NCBI GenBank assembly: GCA_014529385.2
Contig: CM043969.1
Span: 75,502,676-75,566,675 of the forward strand
Reading direction: 5' to 3'
Source: Adiantum capillus-veneris
Taxonomy: Eukaryota > Streptophyta > Polypodiopsida > Polypodiales > Pteridaceae
Length of the DNA: 64,000 nt
Below are positions 46,534 through 56,838 of the stretch, piece by piece. Made by a program: the position numbers and the translations under genes. Within the stretch, counting starts at the first letter, position 1, and each line of letters starts with the position of its first letter. Under the pieces are notes generated by a model. The model was given only the letters and a program-made list of their open reading frames with translations, did not search any database and was not told the origin of the DNA.

Positions 46534-47085
46534 GGTTTGAGTTTGACACCAATTTCTACAAAATGAATTTATATTACAACAAATTACCTTTTAATGAGAA
46601 TCCAACTATTTGAATTGAAGAATTGAGAAGAATTATGAAGAAAACATGAAGGTTTGGCTTAAATCAAATCTGTGAAGTGAGAGAAGAGGCCTGATGTAAG
46701 CCAACCTTGAATCAGCTTTGAGGATCAGTGTGGAGTCTACAATGGAGCTATTAGAAAAATATTTACAAAAATCTTGTTCAAGTGTGAGCGCCTCTACATA
46801 TAGGAGTGCACAATGAGAACTTACACGATTTATGATGCATGGATTTGATTGTTTTGCATGGATTTGACCGTTGGGCACGTGTCCCAACGTGCATGATTGG
46901 CATGATAACATTCTATTTATAGCTGTACAAGGAGCTATATATAACATTTTAACATCAAACGTCTGTAATTACCTTAGGGTTTTGTACATATTTCAAAGCT
47001 AAAGAGCTCCAAATGCTCCTAAGAAAACATACAAATAGCCATTTTAATTTGGATTTTTTTGCTGACGTTTTTTTCTTTGTGTTTA
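46534..47085. other. Gap between hairpin sub-arrays
   Basis: No gene. A minus-strand TATAAATA (46911-46918) sits just upstream of a near-perfect palindrome with central CACGTG (46869-46889); both would direct transcription leftward through the type 1 hairpins toward the H3-like gene. Confidence 0.45.
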
Positions 47086-47714
47086 TGTCATCTCTATGCA
47101 AAAATAGCATACCTGGCCGAGTGCTTTATTTTTGCATACCAAAGACACAATGTATGAAATAAGAACTACATTTTTATAAAGAATGTACTATCCTCACTAT
47201 GCAAAAATAGTGCACCCGGACGGTCGTCCGAGTGCTCTATTTTTGCATAGTGAGGACACAATGTTACAAATAAGAAGTACTTTTTTTAAAAGATGTAGTG
47301 TCACCCGTATGCAAAAAGAGAACACCCGGATAGCCTAGGCTTTGTCACTCGTATGTGAAAATGTGCTCTATTTTTGCATAGCAAGGACACAACGTTACAA
47401 ATGGGAAGTATGTCCTAAGTACTGTCACCCGTATGCAAAAATAGAGCATCCGAATGGCCATCTGAGTGCTCTATTTTGGCATAGCAAGGACACAATATTA
47501 TAAATAAGAAGTACTTCTTTTTAAAGATGTGGTGTCTTTTGTATGTGAAAATAGAACACCCGAATATCTCTCGTGTGTCCGGGTGCTCTATTTTTGCATA
47601 GCGAGGACACAATGTTACATATAAGAAGTAATTATTTTAAAGATGTGTTGTCGCCTGTATGCCAAAATATAACACTCAAAGTCTTCTGTGTGCTCTATTT
47701 TTGCAAGGGATGAC
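47086..47714. repeat. Hairpin array, type 2 (six units)
   Basis: Inverted repeats start at 47086, 47191, 47299, 47423, 47532 and 47648 (spacing 105-124 bp). Common word TATGCAAAAATAGAGCACCCG with a matching right arm CTATTTTTGCATAGCGAGGACAC. Spacers are also related (ACAATGTTACAAATAAGAAG), so the true monomer is about 110 bp. The unit at 47299 has an extra insert. Confidence 0.9.
47191..47256. repeat. Best-preserved hairpin unit
   Basis: Arms 47191-47222 and 47225-47256 pair at 30 of 32 positions with a 2-nt loop. Transcription of either strand would give a near-perfect stem. Confidence 0.9.
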
Positions 47715-47814
47715 ATATCACTATGGTTGTTTAAGGGTGAGCATGACCAAGAATTTTGACAAGTGTATGACATTTTAAAGTTTTCTATTTTGTTTCTTGT
47801 GCAGAAAAGACTAC

Positions 47815-48720
47815 TAGAAAGAGTTTGGAGGGTCTTGATATTGAAGAGGTTGAGGAGACATGTGATGGCAGGTTAATGGAGCTACTATACCAAGTCAAGT
47901 AATTGTGTAAGTTTGCCTATGTGAAAGAAATCTTTAATGTTCCTTTTATTTTGAAGGGTTTTTTGGAAGGGTTCAACAATTAAACTCTTGACTCTTAAAA
48001 GGTTTTTGTTGACCTTAGCAAGGAGCACAATCTTGATAGTTTTGTACACTTTAATGATATTTTTAAAGCAGACAATTTAACACCAAGCACATGCTCCAAG
48101 AAATTGGCATTACTCCAAGATGATTGGAAGAAGGTATATAATCCCTGTAAGTGGCATGGAAGGCATGGTTGCAGGCTTTTCATTGAACATATAGCATTTT
48201 TTCTCTTTTTGACTCTTATTTCACTAGAGGAAGGAGAGCCTAAATCTCTGCAAAATACAACAGCTGTGAAGGTCCAAGATGTGGAGGAAACACAAGAAGA
48301 TTTTAGAGAGGAAATGGAGATGGTTGAAAGCACTTGGATGTTGCACAGTTCAAGGCAAGGAACATGACCAAAGTGGAGGAGCCAATCCATCTTCCAGAGG
48401 TAAATCTTGATCCCTTATTGTGCACAAAAACCATGCCTACCTACAACATAAACAATAAGGAGTATTTGTTGCTATATGATATACAAAACCTCTTTCTTTG
48501 ATCTAAGAGAGGACCCTTGCTATTTTGGAGAGTCGGAAGAGCATGATAAAGGCTTTGAAGGATTTGTGGACTACATTACACCATGCCCATTATCATTATT
48601 TGATACAAAAATTTGAGAATTTTATTGATCAACCCCATGCTGGAGAGCATCTGCTTAGTATTGTTCAAAGCTATGAAGAGCAAGGGATTCCCACAGATGA
48701 GGAGTTCTAGCAAATTAGAA
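47815..48720 (+). pseudogene. Unknown multi-exon coding fragments
   Basis: Coding-like stretches with plausible splice signals: after TTGTGCAG at about 47805, a Glu-rich piece (SLEGLDIEEVEETCDGRLMELLYQVK); 48005-48132 (KEHNLDSFVHFNDIF ... LLQDDWKK) ending at GTATAT; 48270-48367 (VEETQEDFREEMEM); and 48525-48710 (MIKALKDLWTTLHHAHYHY). No family recognised. It starts 100 bp from the last hairpin. Confidence 0.35.
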
Positions 48721-48989
48721 AATATTGAAGATTGAATACATGGGCACAAAGGTCCCAAGAGAGAGCAAAGAGAAGAAACCAAGTTTTTCCATTGACCTAT
48801 GGAAAGAGGACATTTTTGAATATGATAAAAACTCTAAGGTAAAATGATAAAACTATACATAATTTTGCAAGCATATTATTAAAATTTCAGTGACACATTA
48901 TTTCTATTAACTTATTTGAGGGATTTTTTTGCACTGGTTGATATTGTAGACCTTGACAAGTTTTTAGGGAGAGGGAAGGCTCCAGAGAA

Positions 48990-50873
48990 TGGAGGGTTCT
49001 CAGAGAAGATTTAGTGGGAGATTGTGCAGTAAGGGCTCCACATCCTAGAGGATCTATAGGGTTGGAGGTGGGTTCGCTCCCTCATGGAATCAATCTCATA
49101 GATGTGGACGACCCCTTTGTTGCATGTGCAATTAGAGGCTACCTTGGGGATGATGGTCCCTTTATATAGGAAATAACTCCCTCATGCGGCATTCATCTTT
49201 GGGGGTGAGGGATTCCCCTCTAGGATAAACCTATGAAGGGCGGTTTGTGTTCAACAGGCATCTGTGTGGAGTATTTTTCCAGCGGGAGAATAACCATCCT
49301 GGGAGAGGGACGTGAGGTATTAAGAGAACCTCTATGGCCGGGTTAGGCGTGTTCCCTCTTCCTCTCTGGCCCGCCCAAGAGGGTTGCGTAGTTGAGGTTA
49401 GAGCACATATTCTTAAGGTACTGAGCAAGTGATGGGTAACTGGGCTATGAAAAAGGAGACCCTCCTCTTTCAAGATCGCTATCTTTACGACCCCCCTTTT
49501 GAAAAGGAAAAGAAGCTCGACCTATTAAGGATCCTTGAAAAGCAAGTAGAAGAATAGGTGGGTGAAGAGATAAGAGGAATGGCCAAGTTGGACCTTGAGC
49601 TGGATGCACACGTAGGGGCATTACTGGCCAATCGGTTTAAGGATACCTGGCCCTACGTGTTTCCAAACGAATAGTGGTATGAGTATAAAAATCAAAGGTG
49701 GGATAGCCCGCTCGGATGGGCTTACAAGATGCTCAATAAGATAGAGGAGGAGATGAAGGGGATGGGGACCGCATTCACACTACCCTAAAGGAAGACAATA
49801 AGCTCCCAACATCTTCTTAAATCATTAGAGGACTGCCTGCACCGGCTCGTTAAGCGAACCAAGATGGTTGATGCAGTGCTCCCCTTTCTCAACGGAGTCC
49901 TCATCCCTCACAAGTCAGGGCCGCTGCTACACCCATCCAGCCCCTCGTGGGTCTGCACAAGCTATGCGGGTATTGAGCTAGATATGCATACACCAATGAA
50001 CCCTATTTAGAAAAGCTTCCTCCTTACCCTGATGGATGGAGATATACTAAAGATAAACTTATTGAGAGCCTTCCTGAGGCTAGTCTTTACGTTAAATACT
50101 CGACAGCAGTTCAGTCTCTTTTTGTGGGGGCTCGGGGCCACGGGGAAGTCGACCCTAACGGAGCTCTTGGAGTACATCCTAGGGGAAAGGTGAGAGAGCG
50201 TGGACGTGATTCCGATAGACAATCGATTTGAGCTGACACTTGTAGAAGGAAAGAACTTGCTCCTCCTCCCAGATGTTGTTCGACAACCGAGTAATGCGAC
50301 TGTCAGCATATTGAAAAGGTTTCTCCAATGAGAGGGTAATAGTAGAGGCTAAAGGGAGGCCCGCTATGTCAGTTAAGCCCGACACCCACTCCTTATTTAC
50401 AGCCAACTAGAGGTGGCCCGATGTGGACCGATCTAGTGGGGGAAGGAGATGCTTCCTCTTTATACAAACACCCAGAACGGTGACATGCCGCAATCCCTTT
50501 CTTATTGAAATTCTCAAGGGGAGCGCCAGTGGGCTAATTACTTGGGCCTTGGGAATGCCAGTTGACAAGACCCGGATAGGTCACAATGTAGAAGCCTTTA
50601 ACGAGCTAACCGGAGGTGGGATGGACTGCTCAAGGCTGATAGAGTGGGTAAGAAAAAAAGTGAGGTATGACCCACGAGCCAAAATCTCACTAGGAGCAAA
50701 GAAGGTGCCAATCTTCGAGTCTCACTATGAGGATTATATCCTCTATACGGATGCAAATGGGATAGAACCAATCCCATTTAACCAATTTGGGGATGCGTTA
50801 GAAGACATTGTACGATCGTCGCAGGGATATTGCGACGTTGTTATTAGGAGGAGATCTACAGGGAGAGTAGAGA
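48990..50873 (+). pseudogene. Prim-pol / D5-type SF3 helicase relic
   Basis: Conceptual plus-strand reading through many stops. The N-terminal part resembles a bifunctional primase-polymerase: INLIDVDDPF, then TPSCGIHLW. Next comes a D5_N-like region: WPYVFPNE, WYEYKNQRW, FLNGVLIPHKSG. Then a Walker A box, FLWGLGATGKSTLTELLEYILG (about 50120-50190), with a Walker-B-like LLLLPDV, and a C-terminal ILKGSASGLITWALGM. Such primase-helicases replicate plasmids, phages and large DNA viruses. Over ten stops, mostly TAG/TAA/TGA scattered singly, so it is not translated as is. It is more GC-rich than its surroundings and is cut by element 3 at 50874. A source among mobile ORFs of fern organelles or an inserted large DNA virus is possible. 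Confidence 0.55.
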
Positions 50874-53366
50874 TGAAAAAGAAAAAGAAAATATTAGAAA
50901 GAAAAAAATATTCAAGAAAACTTGGGCTCAATTTAAGCACCAAAGTATACGCACAAGACACTTCCGGCTTATGCCATCATGGGAACATGGATATAACCAA
51001 TACATAGGAAACTAGCTTTGCTAATTTTGAGAAAAATTAGCATAAAGGAAAAAATAAGATAAGGGAAAAGAAAAAGAAAAAGATAAAGTAGGAAACTAGA
51101 AGATAAGGACAAGGTGAGTAAGTAACTTGTTGAGAAGTTTTGATAAGAAAGATAAGCTATCAAGATAAGTGACACTTATAAAAAATGTGCATAAAAAGAG
51201 AGTTTCTCTTCTCTTTTTTCACTTCTCTCCTCCATTTTTAGGATGCAACTAGAGAGTAAGTTGTAGAAAAGCTTGAGGAAGCCATAGCAAAGCCTCTTTC
51301 AATACACACATACACACACACACACATAAAAAGGTTCACCACTTTTTCTTCATGCATTCAATTAAAATAAAGAAAGAATAAATTTTCCCTCTCTCTATAA
51401 AATATGTACGTAAGCTTTCTAGTGACATAATTGAGGTAATCTCTAATTCTCTCAAGAAGAAGTTGAATCTCGAAGGATAATTCTATCATAAACAAGGGAG
51501 TTCTTTTTGTAAGAGGATTCTCATTCCAAGTAATGTTATCCCCCTCTTGCCAATTGGAAAACCCCAAACCCTTGAAACTCTCCTATAGCTACATAATTAA
51601 TCCTCTGCACGGTAGCAAAGGTATGTCTATATCCCTTTTAAAGAAGAATTTGGTAATGATTCATACACTATTACATGAGCATTTTTCACTACACTAGCAT
51701 GTCCACTCTTAGGAACTTTGTAATTTTTTTTAACGCTTATATTACCATGCATGGAAGGGTTTCACTCTTGCATAAGTACTCAAAGGAAGTTTCTTGATTA
51801 TTTGTCTCAAGATTGCAAGTTGGTGCATTCCAAAGTTTTGTGTTTACCACACATAAATCACACCAAAGCAAAACTCATTGTAGAAAGCATATGCATTGTT
51901 CATTTCAAGTTTGTCTACTTTCAAGTTTGTTTTGCAAATTCGAAGGGGGGACTAAGGGGATAGCTTCACAGAAGTGATGCTCGTGTTTCTTGAACATAAA
52001 AGCCCCATTGCTTCCATGGACATGTCTCATAGATGATAAGTGATGCAAAGAAAACATATGAGATTCGTTTACGACCAGATTAACTTGAAACTTACGTCGA
52101 GAACCCTTATACTTCCAAGAGACTCATTGTTTTCTTAAGGTTTTGTTTGAGTAGACATTAAAAGGAAATAGGAGCTAAGGGATTATAGCTCAAGGAACTA
52201 GGATTAAAACTTTACCGTTAAGATTTGACATGGATACCCCTAGCATAACATAGGAGATTTAAGTGTGAACTTTGTCTTATATGTTTGGAAAAGGTCAACG
52301 CATGTGTTTACTTGTGGGATGTAATGGGGGATGGTCCTTTTTTGGCTAGGACTGATAACCATTGGTCTATGTTTTGAGCTCGGGTTCATTCATTGTCCTA
52401 GAAATGGGATCGAATGGGAGTGAGTCCCGGCTGGGTGATAGGGACCTGCGAATGCATCTGGAAATTGGCCTAGTTTGGGTAGGCCTAATGTCGACAAGAA
52501 AAAGGAGGAAGGAGAATGGATCCATGAAGGGATCAGGATAAGGGAGGAGGATGTTATTTAATTAAGGAACTCTTTTAATTGTTTAGTAAAAAGGAACCTT
52601 GGAAAGGCTAGAAATCTAAATGGGCAATTCCGTAATTGTCCTCATCAGTCGGACCTTTGCTCTGCTTCTTGGATTATTGATTTAAATAGAATCTAGAATA
52701 TATTATTTTTTGTAAGCGTTTCCCACATAAGGTAAAGAAAAATAATAATTGAAAATTGTATCAAGGTGTCGCCTCAAGACGTGGCGGAGGAGACAAGATA
52801 TCCAAGTCCTGGGACAAGGATAGGGATATGCCTCGAGGAGTGCATGTGATTGCTTGAAAGATAACTAAATAATTTTATTAATACTAAAGAAAAAGGGAAA
52901 TATAATATTCTATAAAGGAAAAAGGTCAGAACGACCTGATAAATGCACACTTGCAAGGTATGCAAAACTTTGCATGCTGCTTTCAAATGCTTGAAATGTA
53001 TTCTTGGTTTGACATGATTGGAATACTATTTTCTAGTATCATAGTACTACCTTGGGAAGGTGCATTTACCAAACGGTTTGGTGGGTGGGGGGATTCCAGA
53101 GGGTTAATTTATTGGCCGAAAAGTTGAACCCAATTTTATGTCGTCCATTTAGTTAAGTAAAAAACGGGATAATGGATTCCGATCTATGGAGCGGGAATCA
53201 AACTTGGGAATAAGGGATTCGGTTAGCTATTAAATACACTCATCTTAGGGGAACGCTCTGATGACTGTGCTCGGCCATAACCGAGAAAAAAGTGTTAGTG
53301 ACATTGAGCCAAGGGTGTGAACTAGAGGAGATGGTGCAGCTGACAGTTGTTGGCATGGCCCTCACA
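50874..53366 (+). repeat. Left LTR of element 3
   Basis: 2,493 bp, TGAAAAAG to CTCACA. Contains (CA)n, a 5-6 kb-distant duplicate of all major phrases and no supported gene. Confidence 0.65.
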
Positions 53367-53368
53367 AG

Positions 53369-53380
53369 TGGTATCAGAGT
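53369..53380 (+). other. Primer-binding site of element 3
   Basis: TGGTATCAGAGT, one base off the usual plant TGGTATCAGAGC complementary to initiator-Met tRNA. Confidence 0.75.
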
Positions 53381-54542
53381 GTAGTTTCTATCCTTGGCCA
53401 GATAAATATTTTAGTAGAGCTTTTGTAGGAAGAGAGTTAGGTATGGACAGAAAATGGCATGGAACTCTGAAGAACGAGAAGTTCTCAAAAACATTGTGTA
53501 AGAGCAAACAAAAATAGAAAATGGCCAAGAACTCTAGAGAAGGTGATTCTCTAGAAAAAAAATGAAAATTATGCTATAATGTTTTGTCCACCTCATCTTT
53601 CCTACAAAAGGGATTGTTTCTTTTCAAAACGCAAATGGTGAACAAGTTTTAGTGCCAGGAAGAGCAAGAGAGCTCCCTTGAAAGTACTCAGACCAATGAG
53701 CTTTAGTAAGAAATTTTTGTAACAAAAATCGAAATTAATATGACCGTTTTGAAAATTAAGATTTTTAAGGAGAAAAAAGAGAGAAGATTGTTCAAGATAA
53801 GTTCAAATCTAATTTCATCTCACTAAGAGACTACACTGATTTGAGGCTCGAGCCATGGATAAGGAGTTGAGAGCTTCATTGGGCTAGTAGGTCCACTATT
53901 TTCACATACAAGGTAGGCATAGACCTTCATTACAACTAAAAAGATCATTCTAGTTTTCATTCAATTTTTTGTACGCAAGATGGAAATAATATATATATAT
54001 TAAGAAATTCTAAGGATGGTGTGGCTGAACAAAAATCAAGCTATTACAATCAAGGGAATGGAACCATTTGCCTACAATTAAAGGGAACAAGATACAAGTA
54101 CAAAATAGAAGAGTAGTTAAAGTTAATCAATCGGTCAAGAGACTTAAGAAACCTCTATTCAAGTATTTCATTAGCTTAAATAAACCCAAGAAGGAATTAC
54201 CAAGCTTAGAATCCAAAAAGGATGTCGATATATTCCCAAAAATAAATGGAAAAAAAACTCTTGATAAATTTTATTCAAGTCTATAATATTGTGTTTTTCA
54301 TGATTGTTAGCCCTAGTGTTTCTAAGCGTAGTCCTCTTAAAACCATGAAATGGGATAACTTAGCATTTACAAAATGCTAAAGAAGTGTTTTTATTGATCG
54401 TTAATTATTTCCCAAATGTAGTTTTGGACATGATAAAGACAATCCATCTTTTGAAATGTCTGCCTTTCTAAGAGACCTTGTGTAAATGTGATATTTATGA
54501 ACCTATCTCTAAGAGAAGTGGTTTTTCCACATTAAAAAAAAC
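53381..54542 (+). other. Leader of element 3
   Basis: Mostly without genes. A 72-residue Lys-rich open frame at 54068-54286 has no recognised domain and may be a gag remnant. Confidence 0.45.
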
Positions 54543-55080
54543 GTGCCACCTAAACTCCCAAGAAATAGAGCTGCTCGAGACTCGCCTGTAGCTGACACTT
54601 CACCAGCACCTCAAGTTGTCCCTGTACCAAATCAAATGTTGCTTGCTAGAGCACTCATAGAGGAATTTGAATATGAGAAGGATCTGAAGGCCTTGCTCAG
54701 ATCTTCGCAACCACGTTCATTTTTAGGCATGGGTGATGATGTGTTTACTCAACTAGAAGAAGAGGATGCCATACCTTTCTCCCAGATCGATATGAGATTA
54801 TGCTACTACCAAATTGGGATAAAAAAAGAAGTTACCCCAAAAATAGCTTTCAAATGAGGTTTGAACATTATGAGTTCATAGTCATGCCTTTTAGCCTGGG
54901 TAACATCCCTACCACCTTTAGCTGACTAATGAGTGACCTTTCAGAAAAGAGCTAGATGAATATGTTGTGGACTCCTTTAATAACAATCTCATATTTTCAA
55001 ACACCCAAGAATATTGAGAACATCTTGTATGCCATGTTATGGAAACTCTTAGAAAAAGCCTAGCTAGCAAGGCAAGTGCT
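54543..55080 (+). pseudogene. Gag start fused to RT fragment
   Basis: Opens MPPKLPRNRAARDSP, like a chromovirus-type gag start, and by residue 78 is already inside RT (FSQIDMRLCYYQIGIKKE). After a stop and frame change follow EHYEFIVMPFSL and further RT remains with several stops. At least gag core, protease and the RT N-terminus are deleted. Confidence 0.7.
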
Positions 55081-55508
55081 CTTTCTTTGTAGAAAAGGTG
55101 TATAGTCCCACTGAAGATGCTTCCTCAGAAGACTAGGAATATCTTATTCTTAGTTTCCTCATCTTTTTGTAATGAGATTTCTCCTTTTGTGATCATATTA
55201 ATCTTCTCTAGCCATGTAATCAATGAAAACAAGCTCCGCCTTGTTACCTTTTTGTGTCACTCAAGAAATGCTACATTTTCTAATACGATTGTGTTTGCTA
55301 CATAATAACAAGATTAGTGTTGTTCTTTGTAACTAAGCTAGCTAAATTTGTATTTATCTCAAGGGATTCTACAAAATACCAGACATAGGAAGTTAAGAAC
55401 AAGTTTAATTGTATTTGTCAAGAAAAATCAGAGAAAGAAGGATTTAAGACAAGAACCAAGAGCTTTATAAATGATGAACTTGTTAAGAGATACAACAAAG
55501 ATAGAGTT

Positions 55509-56132
55509 TTACAAGTCAACAAGCCCATCCATCACATGATTACAAAAGCAACTATCACAAGCGGGACACATATTAGGCCTTTCAGCCATAGAAAGAATTT
55601 GTTGTGAAATTGTTGCACTGATCTCGCGAGTATGAGGTGAGAAGTTAAGGGGCCCTCTAAGAGGTAAACCAAAGTGAGGGTAAAGATATATCTTTTGATA
55701 AGGAAGAAACTGTGCGAGAAAAAAGACTTGCTCGGAGAACCGACGATACATCATCGATCTCATCACACAGTAGTATCAAGGACCCAAACCCATTTCTTCA
55801 GTTATCATAGCCAAGCAGACATTGTTGCAAAAGTGATCCTGATCCCAAAGTGTCACCCTTGTTATGTCTCAGAGCGTCGACAAGTTGGTTTGAGCTACTG
55901 AAGTTCCTAAGTGAGGGAAGAGCAAGCGCTCATACCGTTTCACAAAATCTCTCCTAATAGATTCACTTGTTTGTTGCAGATGAGGAATGGCCACATATAA
56001 AACTAGCTCTTGCAAATGATCCATTAAGTAAGGTAATGAGCAAAGATACAACGTAAAGGATTGAAAGAAATAATCATAAGAAACCCTTGACAAGAAGATG
56101 GAAAGAAGGGAGGAAAATTGAGATAAGAACAC
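55509..56132 (-). pseudogene. Antisense unknown ORF inside element 3
   Basis: Two open pieces on the strand opposite to RT: 56132-55869 (LQQTSESIRRDFVKRYERLLFPHLGT) and 55766-55509 (RRFSEQVFFLAQFLPYQKIYLYPHFGLPLRGP ... MCPACDSC). The text is coding-like with a C-x2-C-x2-C motif. Between them is a frame change. Not a retroelement domain that I know; may be a captured host-gene piece. Family unknown. Confidence 0.35.
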
Positions 56133-56351
56133 TGTAAGAGATGAAGATAGATTGTGTCTTATATAGATGAACCAGCTAGAGAAGAAAGAGCATTACCAAG
56201 AAGTTAAAGGAGAAATTTGTGGTTGAAGATTTGCCATCTTTCTTTATTGTTCTGAGCTAAGGACAACTCTTTCTTTTTGTTGGACATTTTATAAGAGCCT
56301 TCTCCTAGCCCTTATGCAAGGACAACACATCTAAGCCACCGACTTAAAAGA

Positions 56352-56781
56352 TGAAAAAGAAAAGAAAAATATTAGAAAGAAAAAAAAAATCGAGAAAATT
56401 CGGGGTCAATTTAAGCACCAAAGTATACTCACAAGACAGTTTCGGCTTATGCCATGGGAACATGTATATAACCAATGCATAGGAAATTAGCTTTTCATTT
56501 CAAGAATAACTAGCATAAAGGAAAATATAAGATAAGAGAAAAGGGAAAAAAAAAAGATAAAGAAGGAAAAGAGGATAAGGATAAGGTGAGTAAGTAACTT
56601 GTTGAGAAACTTTTGATACGGAAGATAAGCTATCAAGACAAGTGAAAGCACTTATCAAAGATGTGCATAAAAAGAGGGTTTCTCTTCTCATTTTTCACTT
56701 CTCCCCTATATTTTAGGATGCAACTAGAGAGTAATTTGTAGAGAAGCTTGAGAAAGCCATAGCCAAACCTCTTGCAAAACA

Positions 56782-56838
<57 letters not shown>

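Noticed and set aside
45885-47714. CRISPR-like array
   Set aside because: The repeated part is itself a large inverted repeat, spacers are also related, and the DNA is plant nuclear in character.
50874-51007. Extension of the helicase frame past 50873
   Set aside because: From 50874 the DNA matches the right LTR of element 3 at 56352, so the open frame there is chance.
53369-53380. Part of a tRNA-Met gene
   Set aside because: Only the 12-bp primer complement is present; no cloverleaf or internal promoter around it.
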